Made by a program: the position numbers and the translations under genes. Shown one piece after another: positions 8,406 through 17,627 of a DNA stretch of 64,000 nt (positions are counted from its first letter, which is position 1; every line of letters starts with the position of its first letter). The notes under the pieces are model-generated. The model saw nothing but the letters and a program-made list of their open reading frames with translations, was not told the origin of the DNA and did no database searches. The stretch is taken from positions 4,092,001 through 4,156,000 of the forward strand of contig NZ_CP011454.1 in assembly GCF_000695095.2 (NCBI RefSeq), in the 5' to 3' direction. The DNA is from Gemmatimonas phototrophica (GTDB lineage Bacteria; Gemmatimonadota; Gemmatimonadetes; Gemmatimonadales; Gemmatimonadaceae).

Positions 8406-9320
8406 ATGCTACCCATCGACCTGACCGGCAAACGCGTCCTCGTGGCGGGTGTTGCCGATGACAACGGTTTTGGCTGGGCCATCGCCAAAGCGTTTGCTGA
8501 AGCCGGCGCCAACGTGTGCGTGGCCACCTGGCCGCCGGCGCTCAACATCTTTCTCAACCTCCTCGAGCGCGGCAAGCTGGACGACTCGCGGCAGATGCCC
8601 GACGGATCCATGCTCACCTTCGAGCGCATTTACCCGCTCGATGCCGTGTACGACAATCTCGAGAGCACGCCGGCCGACATCCGCGAAAACAAGCGCTACA
8701 AGGAGCTCGGCGATTTCACCATCGACGGTCTCGCCGCGCGTCTCGTCGCCGACTTCGGTGAACAGCCGCTGGATATCGTCTTCCATTCGCTCGCCAACGG
8801 CCCCGAAGTCAAGAAGCCGCTGCTCGAAGTGAGCCGCGCCGGCTATCTCGCCGCCTCCAGCGCCAGCGCCTATTCGCTGGTGTCCATGGTGCAGCGCCTC
8901 GGCCCGCTCATGCGTCCTGGTGGTGCCGTCTGCTCGCTCACGTACATGGCCAGCGAGCGCGCCATTCCGGGCTACGGCGGCGGCATGTCGTCGGCCAAGG
9001 CACAGCTGGAGAGCGACACCCGGGTGCTGGCCTTCGAAGCCGGCCGCAAGTGGGGGGTGCGCGTGAACACCATTTCGGCGGGCCCGTACGCCTCGCGCGC
9101 GGCCAGCGCCATTGGCATCATCGACACCATGGTGAAGTACTGCGCGGCCAACTCGCCGTTGCCCGAAGAACTGTCGGCGCGTGAAGTAGGCACCACGGCC
9201 GCGTTCCTCTGCAGCCCGCTGGCCAGCGCCATCACGGGATCCACCGTATACGTGGACAAGGGGTATCACTCGATGGGCATGGCCGTTGCCCCGCCGACTG
9301 AAGACCGCGCCCCCCGATAA
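8406..9320 (+). CDS. fabI: enoyl-[acyl-carrier-protein] reductase, plant/plastid-type FabI
   Basis: Reduces trans-2-enoyl-ACP with NAD(P)H in the last step of type II fatty-acid elongation. The active site reads [14 protein letters not shown] followed by GGGMSSAK, giving Tyr180, Tyr190 and Lys198. Spacing from the second Tyr to Lys is eight, as in plant enzymes, rather than seven as in E. coli. A roughly 40-residue insertion near residues 45-100 ([34 protein letters not shown]) is the plant-type insert. The tail [14 protein letters not shown] also matches plastid ENR. Diazaborine or triclosan sensitivity cannot be judged from sequence. Confidence 0.95.
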   Translation: MLPIDLTGKRVLVAGVADDNGFGWAIAKAFAEAGANVCVATWPPALNIFLNLLERGKLDDSRQMPDGSMLTFERIYPLDAVYDNLESTPADIRENKRYKELGDFTIDGLAARLVADFGEQPLDIVFHSLANGPEVKKPLLEVSRAGYLAASSASAYSLVSMVQRLGPLMRPGGAVCSLTYMASERAIPGYGGGMSSAKAQLESDTRVLAFEAGRKWGVRVNTISAGPYASRAASAIGIIDTMVKYCAANSPLPEELSAREVGTTAAFLCSPLASAITGSTVYVDKGYHSMGMAVAPPTEDRAPR

Positions 9321-9345
9321 CCATCCTCTGCTGAGCGCCGATCGC

Positions 9346-11280
9346 GTGCCCGATACACCCGTAACACGCGTTCCCACGATTCCCCCGCCCGAGAGCGCCG
9401 CTGCGCCCTCGGCGCGGGGGATTGGTTTGCGTGTGCGATTGCTGCTCATGGTGCTGGTAGCGCTGCTCCCGCCCACGGTGGTGGGGATGCTGTTCGAGTT
9501 CGACGCGACCTCCTCCACCGGGATGGTCATGCTGTTCGGGTCCATTGCGCTGTCGTTCGGTCTGGCGTATGCCGTGGGCTCCATCATCGTCAATGCGGTG
9601 GAATCACTCATTGCCGATGCGCACGCGCTGGCAGCCGGGGTTGATGGACACCGGTCCGTGATTCGCTCAAGCGACGAAATTGGACAACTGTCAATCGCGC
9701 TGAATCAGATGGCTGACACCGTGGAGCGCCGGAGCGCCGCGTTGGCGGACAACGAACGGCGCTATCGGTTCCTCTTCGATTCCAATCCCCTCCCCATGTG
9801 GGCGTGGGATGCCGACTCCGGCAACATTCTGGCAGTCAACGAAGCGGCGATTGAAAAGTACGGGTACCCGCGCGATACGTTTCTGACGCTCAAGATCACC
9901 GATCTGCTCGACCCCGAGGAACTGCCGCGTTTCAGTGGAGCGCGCCTCCCTTTCTCCGAGTCCCGACAGAACGCCGGCAGCTGGCAGCACCGCACGGCCG
10001 ACGGACGCCGTCTGGAAATCGAAGTCATTACCACCAGCTCGCGACGCCTGGGGCGGGCCAGCTGGTTGAGCGTCGGCATGGACATCACGGCGCGTCGGGA
10101 GGCCGAGCGCGCGCTCGCCCGCAGTGAAGAGCAGTTGCGGCAGTCGCAGAAAATGGAGGCCATCGGGACATTTGCCGGTGGCATCTCGCACGACTTCAAC
10201 AACCTGCTGACCGGTATGCTGGGGTACTGCGATCTGTTGCTGGTGCAGATGTCAGCAGACGATCCCATTCGCACCGATGTCGCGGAAATCCGCGCACTGG
10301 CGGTACGCGGCACGGAGCTGTCACGGCAGATTCTTTCGGTGAGCCGGCGGCAGATGGTGCAGGCCACGGTGCTCGATCCCAACGACGTGGTGCGCGGACT
10401 GGATCGGCTTATTCGCCGCGTGATTGGCGAGAACATCGAAGTCCATCTCGCGCTGGACACACAGATCGGAACGGTGCGCGCCGATGCCGCACAGCTCGAG
10501 CAGTCGCTGTTGAATCTCGTCAGCAACGCACGCGATGCCATGCCCAAGGGGGGACGTCTGACCATTGAGACGGCCGTCATTGATGAGCGGGAAGTCCGAC
10601 GGCTCAGCCTCGACCAGCAGCTGGACTGGATTGCCATCCGGGTGCGCGATACCGGCATTGGCATGGATGAGGAGGTGAAGGCGCACATCTTTGAGCCGTT
10701 CTTCACCACCAAGGAGCGCGGAAAAGGGTCTGGTCTGGGTCTCGCACTGGCCTACAGCGTGATGGACCAGAGCGGTGGTGAGATTCGAGCAGACTCCGCG
10801 CCCGGGCATGGAACCACCATGCACCTGCTGCTCCCGCGGTTGACCGAGGCTGTTACACCGTCCTTCATCCGCGACGACGCACCGGAGCAGCTTAACGGAC
10901 AGGAAACCGTGCTGCTGACCGAGGACGAAGATGCCGTTCGTACGGTGGCCGTGGCCGCGCTGGAGCGGCGTGGCTATCGCGTGCTGGCGGCCGCCGACGG
11001 TGATGCCGCGATTGCCATTTCACGCGCCTTTCCCGGTCGGATCGACTTGCTCGTGACCGATGTGGTGATGCCCGGGATCAGTGGTCGTGAATTGGCCGAT
11101 GCGCTCACGCGGGCGCGCCCCGGGCTGCCGGTGCTGTACGTGTCGGGGTATACCGAAGACATCGAACTGCTGGCCGGGTTGTCGGGAGATGAGCGTTCGC
11201 TGCTGCCCAAGCCCTTCACATCGCTCGAATTGGCACGACGCGTACGGAGTGCGCTCGACACCGTTGTTCGGAGCAGCTGA
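9346..11280 (+). CDS. hybrid sensor histidine kinase with PAS and receiver domains
   Basis: About 644 residues. Two close hydrophobic segments form a membrane hairpin with little periplasmic part (roughly residues 28-50 and 57-80). They are followed by a HAMP-like stretch, a PAS domain (ERRYRFLFDSNPLPMWAWD onward), a dimerisation domain with phospho-acceptor His about 282 (GGISHDFNN), an HATPase domain (NARDAM, DTGIGMDEE, FFTTKERGKGSGLGL) and a C-terminal receiver domain with phospho-Asp about 572 (LVTDVVMPG). The start is uncertain: the GTG at 9346 clears fabI, while a TTG at 9286 would overlap fabI by 35 bp. No separate response regulator lies nearby, so an orphan phosphorelay output is expected. 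Confidence 0.9.
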   Translation: MPDTPVTRVPTIPPPESAAAPSARGIGLRVRLLLMVLVALLPPTVVGMLFEFDATSSTGMVMLFGSIALSFGLAYAVGSIIVNAVESLIADAHALAAGVDGHRSVIRSSDEIGQLSIALNQMADTVERRSAALADNERRYRFLFDSNPLPMWAWDADSGNILAVNEAAIEKYGYPRDTFLTLKITDLLDPEELPRFSGARLPFSESRQNAGSWQHRTADGRRLEIEVITTSSRRLGRASWLSVGMDITARREAERALARSEEQLRQSQKMEAIGTFAGGISHDFNNLLTGMLGYCDLLLVQMSADDPIRTDVAEIRALAVRGTELSRQILSVSRRQMVQATVLDPNDVVRGLDRLIRRVIGENIEVHLALDTQIGTVRADAAQLEQSLLNLVSNARDAMPKGGRLTIETAVIDEREVRRLSLDQQLDWIAIRVRDTGIGMDEEVKAHIFEPFFTTKERGKGSGLGLALAYSVMDQSGGEIRADSAPGHGTTMHLLLPRLTEAVTPSFIRDDAPEQLNGQETVLLTEDEDAVRTVAVAALERRGYRVLAAADGDAAIAISRAFPGRIDLLVTDVVMPGISGRELADALTRARPGLPVLYVSGYTEDIELLAGLSGDERSLLPKPFTSLELARRVRSALDTVVRSS

Positions 11281-11297
11281 GTGAGGGCCGCAGGCCA

Positions 11298-11756
11298 ATG
11301 ATGAACTGGATCCTGCTCGTGATGGCGGCAATCGCGTCGGTCGTGGTGGCGCTGATCCTTGGCGGGCTGGCCACGGCGCGTACCCATCGCGCCACGCGTG
11401 ACCTGTACTTTCGCGCCCCCATTGATGCGGTGTGGACGTTGGTGCGCACGATCGACGAGACACCGGCATGGTGCGCGAGTCTCCCGGCCATGACGGTGCT
11501 CCAGGAGCACGCGCCGCATGCGCTCACCACGCAACTGCTCGATGACACCGGAACGCCGATGGGCACCTGGACACTGACATTGCTCGCGCAGAAGGGCGGC
11601 ACGCAGCTGTCAGCGGCCGAAGAAGTGGATGTCCGCAATCCCATTCAACGGTTTCTTCGCTCCTTCGGTGCGCACTCGCAACGGCTTGACGGCTTTGTGG
11701 AGGCACTCGGCCGCCAACTGGGAGAACCCGTGAACGAAGCCAACACGGCAACGTGA
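11298..11756 (+). CDS. membrane-anchored SRPBCC/polyketide-cyclase-like protein
   Basis: A 152-residue protein with one N-terminal transmembrane helix (residues 4-25). A domain then follows with the SRPBCC opening pattern RDLYFRAPIDAVWTLVRTIDETPAW and later strands WTLTLLAQ and GGTQLSAAEEV. This helix-grip fold binds hydrophobic ligands, but the ligand is unknown. Two ATGs are adjacent at 11298 and 11301. Its stop overlaps the GTG start of the MFS gene, so the two are translationally coupled. It follows the histidine kinase by 17 bp and may be in the same operon. Confidence 0.7.
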   Translation: MMNWILLVMAAIASVVVALILGGLATARTHRATRDLYFRAPIDAVWTLVRTIDETPAWCASLPAMTVLQEHAPHALTTQLLDDTGTPMGTWTLTLLAQKGGTQLSAAEEVDVRNPIQRFLRSFGAHSQRLDGFVEALGRQLGEPVNEANTAT

Positions 11757-12976
11757 GCGAGACCGCCCGCACGACCGTCGCGCCGGACACGGATCCTGCA
11801 CGATGGCGCATGCTGGCGTTGGTCGCGCTGGCAGAGCTCCTGGGTATGTCGCTCTGGTTCGCCGCCAGTGCCGTGTCGGCGCAGTACCAGACGCGCTGGC
11901 TGCTCACCAGCAGCGAAGCCGCGTGGCTCACCACGGTGGTGCAATTGGGTTTTGTGGGCGGCACCGCCATGTCGGCGCTGCTCAACCTCGCCGATGTGTG
12001 GCCCACCAAACGACTGTTCACCGTCAGTGCCCTGCTGGCCGCTGTGGGCAACGCCATGGTACTCACCGCTTCGGATCTCTCCACGGCGTTGCTCTGGCGG
12101 TTCCTCACCGGTTTCTGCCTCGCCGGTGTGTACCCACCGGCGATGAAGATGATTGCCACGTGGTTCCGGGCCCGCCGTGGCCTCGCGGTGGGCACGGTGG
12201 TGGGTGCCCTCACCGTGGGCAAGGCGCTCCCCTATTTGGTGAAGGCGCTCCCGGGCGCGACCATCACCAATGTCACGTTGGCCGCGTCCGTGGGCGCTGT
12301 GCTGGCTGGCTGTGCCATTGCGCTGGGCTATCGTGATGGCCCGTACCCCTTTCCGCCGCGACGCTTCTCGTGGACGCTGGTGGGTGAGGTGGTACGCACA
12401 CGACCGTGGCGGCTGGCCATGGGGGGCTACCTCGGGCACATGTGGGAGCTGTATGCCGCATGGACCTGGCTTCCGGTGTTCATTGCGGCCAGTGTGACGG
12501 CCCGCGATCCGCAGGCTCTGCACTCCGGCGCGGCGACACTCATTGCGTTTGCCGCGCTCGCTGTGGGCGGTGTAGGGTGCGTCTGGGGTGGCATTCTGGC
12601 CGACAAACGCGGGCGCGCGTGGCTGGTGAATTTGTCGATGGCGATCAGCGGCATTTGTGCGCTGCTCATTGGCCTCACCTTTGGGCGTTCCCTTTGGCTG
12701 TTGGCGCCGCTGGCGCTAGTGTGGGGATTCTTTGTCATTGCCGACAGCGCGCAGTTCTCCGTGATGGTCACGGAGGGCGTGCCGCCCCATGCGGTGGGCA
12801 CGGCACTCACGCTGCAAACGTCGCTCGGGTTTCTGCTGACGGCCGGCGTCATTCAGCTGGTGCCAGTGCTTGCCGACCAGCTGGGGTGGCCCTGGGCCTT
12901 TACGATCCTGGCAGTGGGTCCGGCGTTGGGGATTGCGGCCATACGGCGCTTGAGCGTCCAACCGCCCGCTCCCTAG
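11753..12976 (+). CDS. MFS transporter
   Basis: A 407-residue, roughly 12-helix major facilitator permease. The first helix contains LGMSLWFAASAV, a pattern seen in nitrate/nitrite and cyanate-type MFS subfamilies. The helix 2-3 loop and the cytosolic loop between the two halves (ILADKRGRAW, a relic of the DRxGR motif) are recognisable. The substrate cannot be told. It starts with GTG overlapping the preceding stop (GTGA), so it is translationally coupled to the SRPBCC gene. It converges with the large propeller gene across a terminator hairpin. Confidence 0.85.
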   Translation: MSETARTTVAPDTDPARWRMLALVALAELLGMSLWFAASAVSAQYQTRWLLTSSEAAWLTTVVQLGFVGGTAMSALLNLADVWPTKRLFTVSALLAAVGNAMVLTASDLSTALLWRFLTGFCLAGVYPPAMKMIATWFRARRGLAVGTVVGALTVGKALPYLVKALPGATITNVTLAASVGAVLAGCAIALGYRDGPYPFPPRRFSWTLVGEVVRTRPWRLAMGGYLGHMWELYAAWTWLPVFIAASVTARDPQALHSGAATLIAFAALAVGGVGCVWGGILADKRGRAWLVNLSMAISGICALLIGLTFGRSLWLLAPLALVWGFFVIADSAQFSVMVTEGVPPHAVGTALTLQTSLGFLLTAGVIQLVPVLADQLGWPWAFTILAVGPALGIAAIRRLSVQPPAP

Positions 12977-13017
12977 CCAAACCGCACGTCGTCAGGCCGT
13001 ATCCCGGAAAAACCAGA

Positions 13018-13055
13018 ACGTCTCCGATGGCGGGGGAATCCGCCATCGGAGACGT
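13018..13055 (-). terminator. intrinsic terminator hairpin between convergent genes
   Basis: A perfect 16-bp stem (13018-13033 pairs with 13040-13055; arm ACGTCTCCGATGGCGG) encloses a 6-base loop. Read on the minus strand the stem is followed within five bases by a run of five T, so it best serves the 13081-16332 gene. It may also stop the MFS transcript. Confidence 0.8.
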
Positions 13056-13080
13056 GGGCCACAGAGAAAAAATGTGGCGA

Positions 13081-16000
13081 TTACTGTCCGGTGATCTCCT
13101 CGGCGCTCGTCTGGCGCGCCTGCGGGGTGTCGGCCGGCTTCACTTCAATGACCGGGTGCCCGTGCTTCTTGAGAATCTCGTCGATGGGCGGAAGGAGCTC
13201 CTTGTACGCCTTTCGCAGCTCCACGAGATAGACCTCGAGCTCCTTGGTGAGCAGCTCGAACACCTGCTGCGACTGTTTGGTGGGGCGCGCTTCGGTGCTC
13301 CCCACCACACCGGCCAACGCCGCGATCTGGTTGTTCACCTTGATCGGGAAGTTGAGCGGGTCCTGGCCGGACTGATTCTTCACCTGATAGATCTGCGCTT
13401 CCATCTCGCTGATCTTGGCGTCGAGCGACTTGACCAGGCCGGCGTAGGCGGCCGAATCGCTGCCCACCTGGTTCATGCGCGTAACCGCCTGCTGGCGCAC
13501 GTTGCGCACGGTGCGCACGGCGTCGTTGGCGTCGGTGGTGCGATCGCGGATAGCCATGAGCAGCTTGTACTGCGCCACCAGATCCAGCGGCGTCGCGTCA
13601 CTGCGCGGATCCTTCTTCACCAGCAACTTGGCATCGCCAGCGGGAGCGCCGTCAACGAGCAAGCGCACGGTGTAGTTGCCCGGCAGTACCAATGGACCCG
13701 TGGTCACACCGGCCCACATGATCATGCCGTTGAACGTGGTGGCATCCGGCTCGCGCAGGTTCCACGAGAAGGTGTTCATCCCCACCGTGTTGGTGGGCGG
13801 ACGATCACCGGCCACCGCCCGACGGCCCCCGGGACCACCGGCAGCGACGACTTGATCGCTCGAGAACGACTTCACGGTGCGTCCGGTGCTGTCACGGAAC
13901 TCGATCGTGACCTTGCCGGCCTTCTCCTTGAGCCAGTAGTACACAATCGCGCCGTTGGGCGGATTCTGCCCCACCGGGCTGGTGGGCGCACCAATCTGGA
14001 AGCCACCGCCCCAATTAATGCGATACGACGGACGCGGCGTAAACAAATGCGCCTTCTTGGCCAGCACCTCGGCCGACAGCTGACGCAGCACACCGATGTC
14101 GTCGATCACGTAGAACGAACGACCATGCGTTCCGGCAATGAGATCGCCTTCCTTGATGGCGAGATCGTGCACCGGCACGATGGGGAGATTGCGCTTGAGC
14201 GAGAACCACGTCGCGCCGTCATCGAGTGAGGCGTACACACCGCGCTCGGTGCCGGCGAAGAGCAGCCCCGGACGCACGTCGTCTTCGCGAATCACGCGCG
14301 TAAACTCGGTGTTGGGGATGCCCGTGTTGATGCGCGTCCACGTCTTGCCAAAGTCAGACGTCTTGAAGAGGTACGGCTCCTGGTCGTCCATCTGGAACCG
14401 ATTGGCCGCCACATACGCCGTGCCGGCGTTGAAGTGCGAGGCCTCCACAATGGAGATGCGCGCCCACTCCCGTTCCTTGAGCAGCGGCGGCGTCACGTTC
14501 GTCCACGACAGGCCACCGTTGCGCGTCACGTGCACCAGGCCATCGTCGGTCCCGGCCCAGATCGTTCCCTTGGCAATGGGCGACTCGGCAATGGCGAACA
14601 CCGTGCCGTAATACTCCACGCTCGTCTGGTCCTTCGTGATCGGACCACCCGACGGACCCAGCGTGCGCGGATCGTTGCGCGAAAGGTCAGGCGAAATGGC
14701 GGTGTAGCTGTCGCCTTCATTGGTGGTCTTGAAGAGCACACTCGATCCCACATACAACGTCTTGGGATCGTGCGGGCTCACCACGATGGGGAAGGTCCAC
14801 TGCATGCGGTACTTCGCATCTTTCGCGTCGTGCCCCATGGGATTGAGCGGCCACGGATTCACGTCGCGCTCCATGCCGGTACGCATGTCCTTGCGCGTAA
14901 GGAAGCCGCCGTAGCTGCCGGCAAACACGATGTCCGGATTGTTCGGCAGCGCAGCAATGAAGCCCGACTCGCCGCCGCCGGCGTCCTTCCACATATCGAT
15001 CGTGATGCCACCACGCGCCCGCGACGGACCGCACAGCGTGCTGTTGTCCTGCTGCGCGCCGCAGATCTGATACGGGAAGTGATTGGTGGTGGTGACGTGA
15101 TAGAACTGGGCCGTGGCGAAGTCCTGCGCCGTCCACGTTTTGCCCGTGTCCACGCTCACCGAGGCACCACCGTCGTCGCCTTCAATCATGCGGCTTGGAT
15201 CATCGGGGGCAATCCACAGGTCGTGCGAGTCACCGTGCGGCGGATTGAGGTTGCTCCACGTCTTGCCGGCGTCCTTCGACACCTGGAACTGCACGTTTGA
15301 CGCGTACACCACGTCGGCGTTCTTGGGGTCGGCGTAAATCTTGGTGTAGTACCACGCGCGCTGACGCAGCTTGCGTTCGTCGTTCACACGCTCCCACGTG
15401 GCGCCGGCATCGTCGGAGCGATACACACCGCCCTGATCGGCTTCAATGAGCGCGTACACGCGGCGCGGATTGGCGCCGCTGACGGTGATGCCGATATTGC
15501 CCCAAAGGCCGGAGGGGAGGCCGGGATTCTTGGTGATTTCGGTCCAGGTGTCGCCACCATCAGTGGTCTTGAACATCCCCGAACCCTTGCCGCCGGAATA
15601 GAGCATCCATGGCTTGCGGTACGCCTGCCAGAAGCCGGCGTAGAGCACGTTGGGGTTGCTCGGGTCCATGACCAGATCGGCCGCGCCGGTGGAGTCATCG
15701 CGGAAGAGCACCTTCTGCCACGACTTGCCGCCGTCCTTGCTGCGGAACACGCCGCGCTCGTTGTTGGGGGCCCACACATGCCCCTGCACTGCGGCGTACA
15801 CCAGATCAGGATTGGTGGGGTGCACGCGCACCTTGGCAATCTGCCGCGAATCGTTCAACCCGATGTTCGCCCACGTCTTGCCACCATCGGTGGTCTTCCA
15901 CATGCCGTCGCCGTGCGACACGTTGCCGCGAATGGCGAACTCCCCACCGCCCACATACACCACGTCCGGATTGCTGGGGGCCACCGCCACGGCACCTACA

Positions 16001-16332
16001 GTGCCGCCAAAGTAGCGGTCGGTCATGGGCATCCAGCTTTCACCGCCATCGGTGGTCTTCATGACCCCGCTGCCGGTGGTGCCCATCCAGTACTCCTTGG
16101 GGCGGGCCGCCGATCCGGCCACGGCCACGGAGCGGCCACCGCGGTAGGGGCCAATTTCCCGCCAGCGCACGGCGGAGAGCGCGGCGGTATCGAACGAGGC
16201 GGCCAGCGGGGACGGCGCCGCGGCGCGAGCCACGGGGCGAGCCGCCGTGGGGCGGGCGGTCTGCGCTGACGCGGAGGCCAACGGGACCATCGCGCCGAGC
16301 AGCAGAGCGAAGCGCGGGGAGAAACGCATCAC
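13081..16332 (-). CDS. secreted VPS10/sortilin-type beta-propeller protein (Asp-box repeats)
   Basis: A 1083-residue exported protein with an N-terminal signal peptide ending near ASAQ. Residues about 50-780 contain at least ten Asp-box motifs (for example KTTDGGESW, KTTDGGKTW, RSKDGGKSW, RSDDAGATW, KTSDFGKTW, ASLDDGATW), the signature of BNR/VPS10 ten-bladed propellers. The C-terminal part has a FlgD-like strand unit (GNYTVRLLVDGAPAG) and a helical coiled-coil tail. Such proteins are often annotated 'glycosyl hydrolase', but the sialidase Arg triad and FRIP motif are not evident, so binding or peptidase-associated roles are as likely. The gene at 57557-60733 is a paralogue of the same architecture. 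It is divergent from the SPFH operon. Confidence 0.88.
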   Translation of the reverse strand: MMRFSPRFALLLGAMVPLASASAQTARPTAARPVARAAAPSPLAASFDTAALSAVRWREIGPYRGGRSVAVAGSAARPKEYWMGTTGSGVMKTTDGGESWMPMTDRYFGGTVGAVAVAPSNPDVVYVGGGEFAIRGNVSHGDGMWKTTDGGKTWANIGLNDSRQIAKVRVHPTNPDLVYAAVQGHVWAPNNERGVFRSKDGGKSWQKVLFRDDSTGAADLVMDPSNPNVLYAGFWQAYRKPWMLYSGGKGSGMFKTTDGGDTWTEITKNPGLPSGLWGNIGITVSGANPRRVYALIEADQGGVYRSDDAGATWERVNDERKLRQRAWYYTKIYADPKNADVVYASNVQFQVSKDAGKTWSNLNPPHGDSHDLWIAPDDPSRMIEGDDGGASVSVDTGKTWTAQDFATAQFYHVTTTNHFPYQICGAQQDNSTLCGPSRARGGITIDMWKDAGGGESGFIAALPNNPDIVFAGSYGGFLTRKDMRTGMERDVNPWPLNPMGHDAKDAKYRMQWTFPIVVSPHDPKTLYVGSSVLFKTTNEGDSYTAISPDLSRNDPRTLGPSGGPITKDQTSVEYYGTVFAIAESPIAKGTIWAGTDDGLVHVTRNGGLSWTNVTPPLLKEREWARISIVEASHFNAGTAYVAANRFQMDDQEPYLFKTSDFGKTWTRINTGIPNTEFTRVIREDDVRPGLLFAGTERGVYASLDDGATWFSLKRNLPIVPVHDLAIKEGDLIAGTHGRSFYVIDDIGVLRQLSAEVLAKKAHLFTPRPSYRINWGGGFQIGAPTSPVGQNPPNGAIVYYWLKEKAGKVTIEFRDSTGRTVKSFSSDQVVAAGGPGGRRAVAGDRPPTNTVGMNTFSWNLREPDATTFNGMIMWAGVTTGPLVLPGNYTVRLLVDGAPAGDAKLLVKKDPRSDATPLDLVAQYKLLMAIRDRTTDANDAVRTVRNVRQQAVTRMNQVGSDSAAYAGLVKSLDAKISEMEAQIYQVKNQSGQDPLNFPIKVNNQIAALAGVVGSTEARPTKQSQQVFELLTKELEVYLVELRKAYKELLPPIDEILKKHGHPVIEVKPADTPQARQTSAEEITGQ

Positions 16333-16475
16333 AGCAAAACCTCCAGGGGAAGGAGCATGAGCATCCGTATTACATGAAAGCTACGCCCCAACCGAAGCAG
16401 CGTTGGGGGGCGCGCTTGCCAGTATTTGGCACGCACAATCACCCTGAAACCTGCGGTTACCCCTCGCGTATTGGC

Positions 16476-16499
16476 TATTGAAGTGATATCACTTCAATA
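16476..16499. promoter_or_regulatory. perfect 24-bp palindrome upstream of the SPFH operon, likely operator
   Basis: Each half reads TATTGAAGTGAT outward from the GATATC centre, with no mismatch over 24 bp. It ends 24 bases before the SPFH start codon, a position suited to repression. The operon's second gene encodes a ribbon-helix-helix-like DNA-binding protein, which makes autoregulation the natural guess (inference). Confidence 0.7.
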
Positions 16500-16523
16500 C
16501 CACCCTCTCCGAGGTTCTCAGTA

Positions 16524-17393
16524 ATGCTCCGCGAAATTTCCGTCAAACCCACCAGCGGCGTGCTGGCTGCGGTTGTGCTGTCCGTTGGCCTGCTGGGCGG
16601 CCTGTACGGGTTCTATGTAGGCGCCCGGGCCGATGACTTTGCGATGGCCATTCCCGCCCTCCTGGTAGGCTCGCTCTTGGGGCTGGGGCTGCCCGGCCTG
16701 TTCACGGTGGAGCCCAACGAAGGCAAGGCGCTTACGCTCTTTGGCACGTACAAAGGCACGGTGCGCGAGCCCGGGTTGTGGTGGGTCAATCCCTTCATGA
16801 GCAAGACCGGCGTGTCGCTGCGCGTGCGCAACTTCGAGACGAACAAGCTCAAGGTGAACGACGCGTACTCCAACCCGGTGGAGATCGGCGCCATTGTCGT
16901 GTGGCGCGTGACCGATACCGCCGAAGCGCTCTTTGAAGTGAACGACTATGTGCAGTACGTGGCCGTGCAGAGCGAATCGGCGCTGCGCGCGCTGGCCACG
17001 CAGCATCCGTATGACGCCCACGGCAACAACGAGATTGCGCTCAGCACACACCAGAACGAAGTGAACAAGGGGTTGGCCGAGGCCTTGGTGGACCGCCTGG
17101 CCAAGGCCGGCGTGGAAGTGATTGAAGCCCGCATCAGTCACCTCGCGTATTCCCCCGAAATCGCGGCGGCCATGTTGCAGCGTCAGCAGGCCAGTGCCAT
17201 TGTGGCGGCGCGGCAGACCATCGTGGAAGGGGCCGTGGGCATGGTGCAGATGGCGCTCGACGCCCTCAAGGAACGCGACATCGTGGAGCTGGACACCGAG
17301 CGCAAGGCGGCCATGGTGAGCAATCTGCTCGTCGTGCTCTGTTCGGAGCGGTCGACCCAGCCAGTGGTGAACACCGGCTCGCTGTATACCTGA
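16524..17393 (+). CDS. SPFH/Band 7 domain membrane protein
   Basis: A 289-residue stomatin/prohibitin-type protein. Two N-terminal transmembrane helices (about 12-35 and 42-62) are followed by the SPFH domain: [30 protein letters not shown], then [21 protein letters not shown], and a helical region ending with [37 protein letters not shown]. Such proteins oligomerise into membrane microdomain scaffolds. No NfeD partner gene is next to it; instead a small ribbon-helix-helix gene follows after 42 bp. A perfect palindrome lies just upstream. Confidence 0.9.
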   Translation: MLREISVKPTSGVLAAVVLSVGLLGGLYGFYVGARADDFAMAIPALLVGSLLGLGLPGLFTVEPNEGKALTLFGTYKGTVREPGLWWVNPFMSKTGVSLRVRNFETNKLKVNDAYSNPVEIGAIVVWRVTDTAEALFEVNDYVQYVAVQSESALRALATQHPYDAHGNNEIALSTHQNEVNKGLAEALVDRLAKAGVEVIEARISHLAYSPEIAAAMLQRQQASAIVAARQTIVEGAVGMVQMALDALKERDIVELDTERKAAMVSNLLVVLCSERSTQPVVNTGSLYT

Positions 17394-17435
17394 TTCCGGT
17401 ATTGGTGATCGTGCCTTTTTCGACCGGCCTGCCTC

Positions 17436-17627
17436 ATGGCTGAACGTAAGTCATTCCTGCTGCGTGTGGACCGCGAGACGTTGGACGCGGTGCAACGCTG
17501 GGCCAATGACGACCTGCGCAGTCTCAACGGGCAGATCGAGTTTCTCTTGAGGCGCGCGCTCCGCGATGCGGGGCGCGCGCCGAAGGGCGGCGGGATGCCG
17601 GATACTGCACCGGAGTCAGAGACATGA
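17436..17627 (+). CDS. small Arc/ribbon-helix-helix-like DNA-binding protein
   Basis: A 63-residue protein: [44 protein letters not shown] has the strand-helix-helix pattern of Arc/MetJ-type regulators, and [14 protein letters not shown] matches the second-helix signature of the Arc family. The C-terminal 18 residues are unstructured. Its stop overlaps the start of the next gene (ATGA), so it is translated together with the alpha/beta hydrolase. It most likely binds the palindrome at 16476-16499 and represses its own operon (inference). Confidence 0.75.
   Translation: MAERKSFLLRVDRETLDAVQRWANDDLRSLNGQIEFLLRRALRDAGRAPKGGGMPDTAPESET

Noticed and set aside
12406-14229. 607-codon plus-strand frame running across the MFS 3' end, the terminator and the propeller gene
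   Set aside because: It crosses two real genes on different strands and a terminator hairpin, and the product has no recognisable domain.
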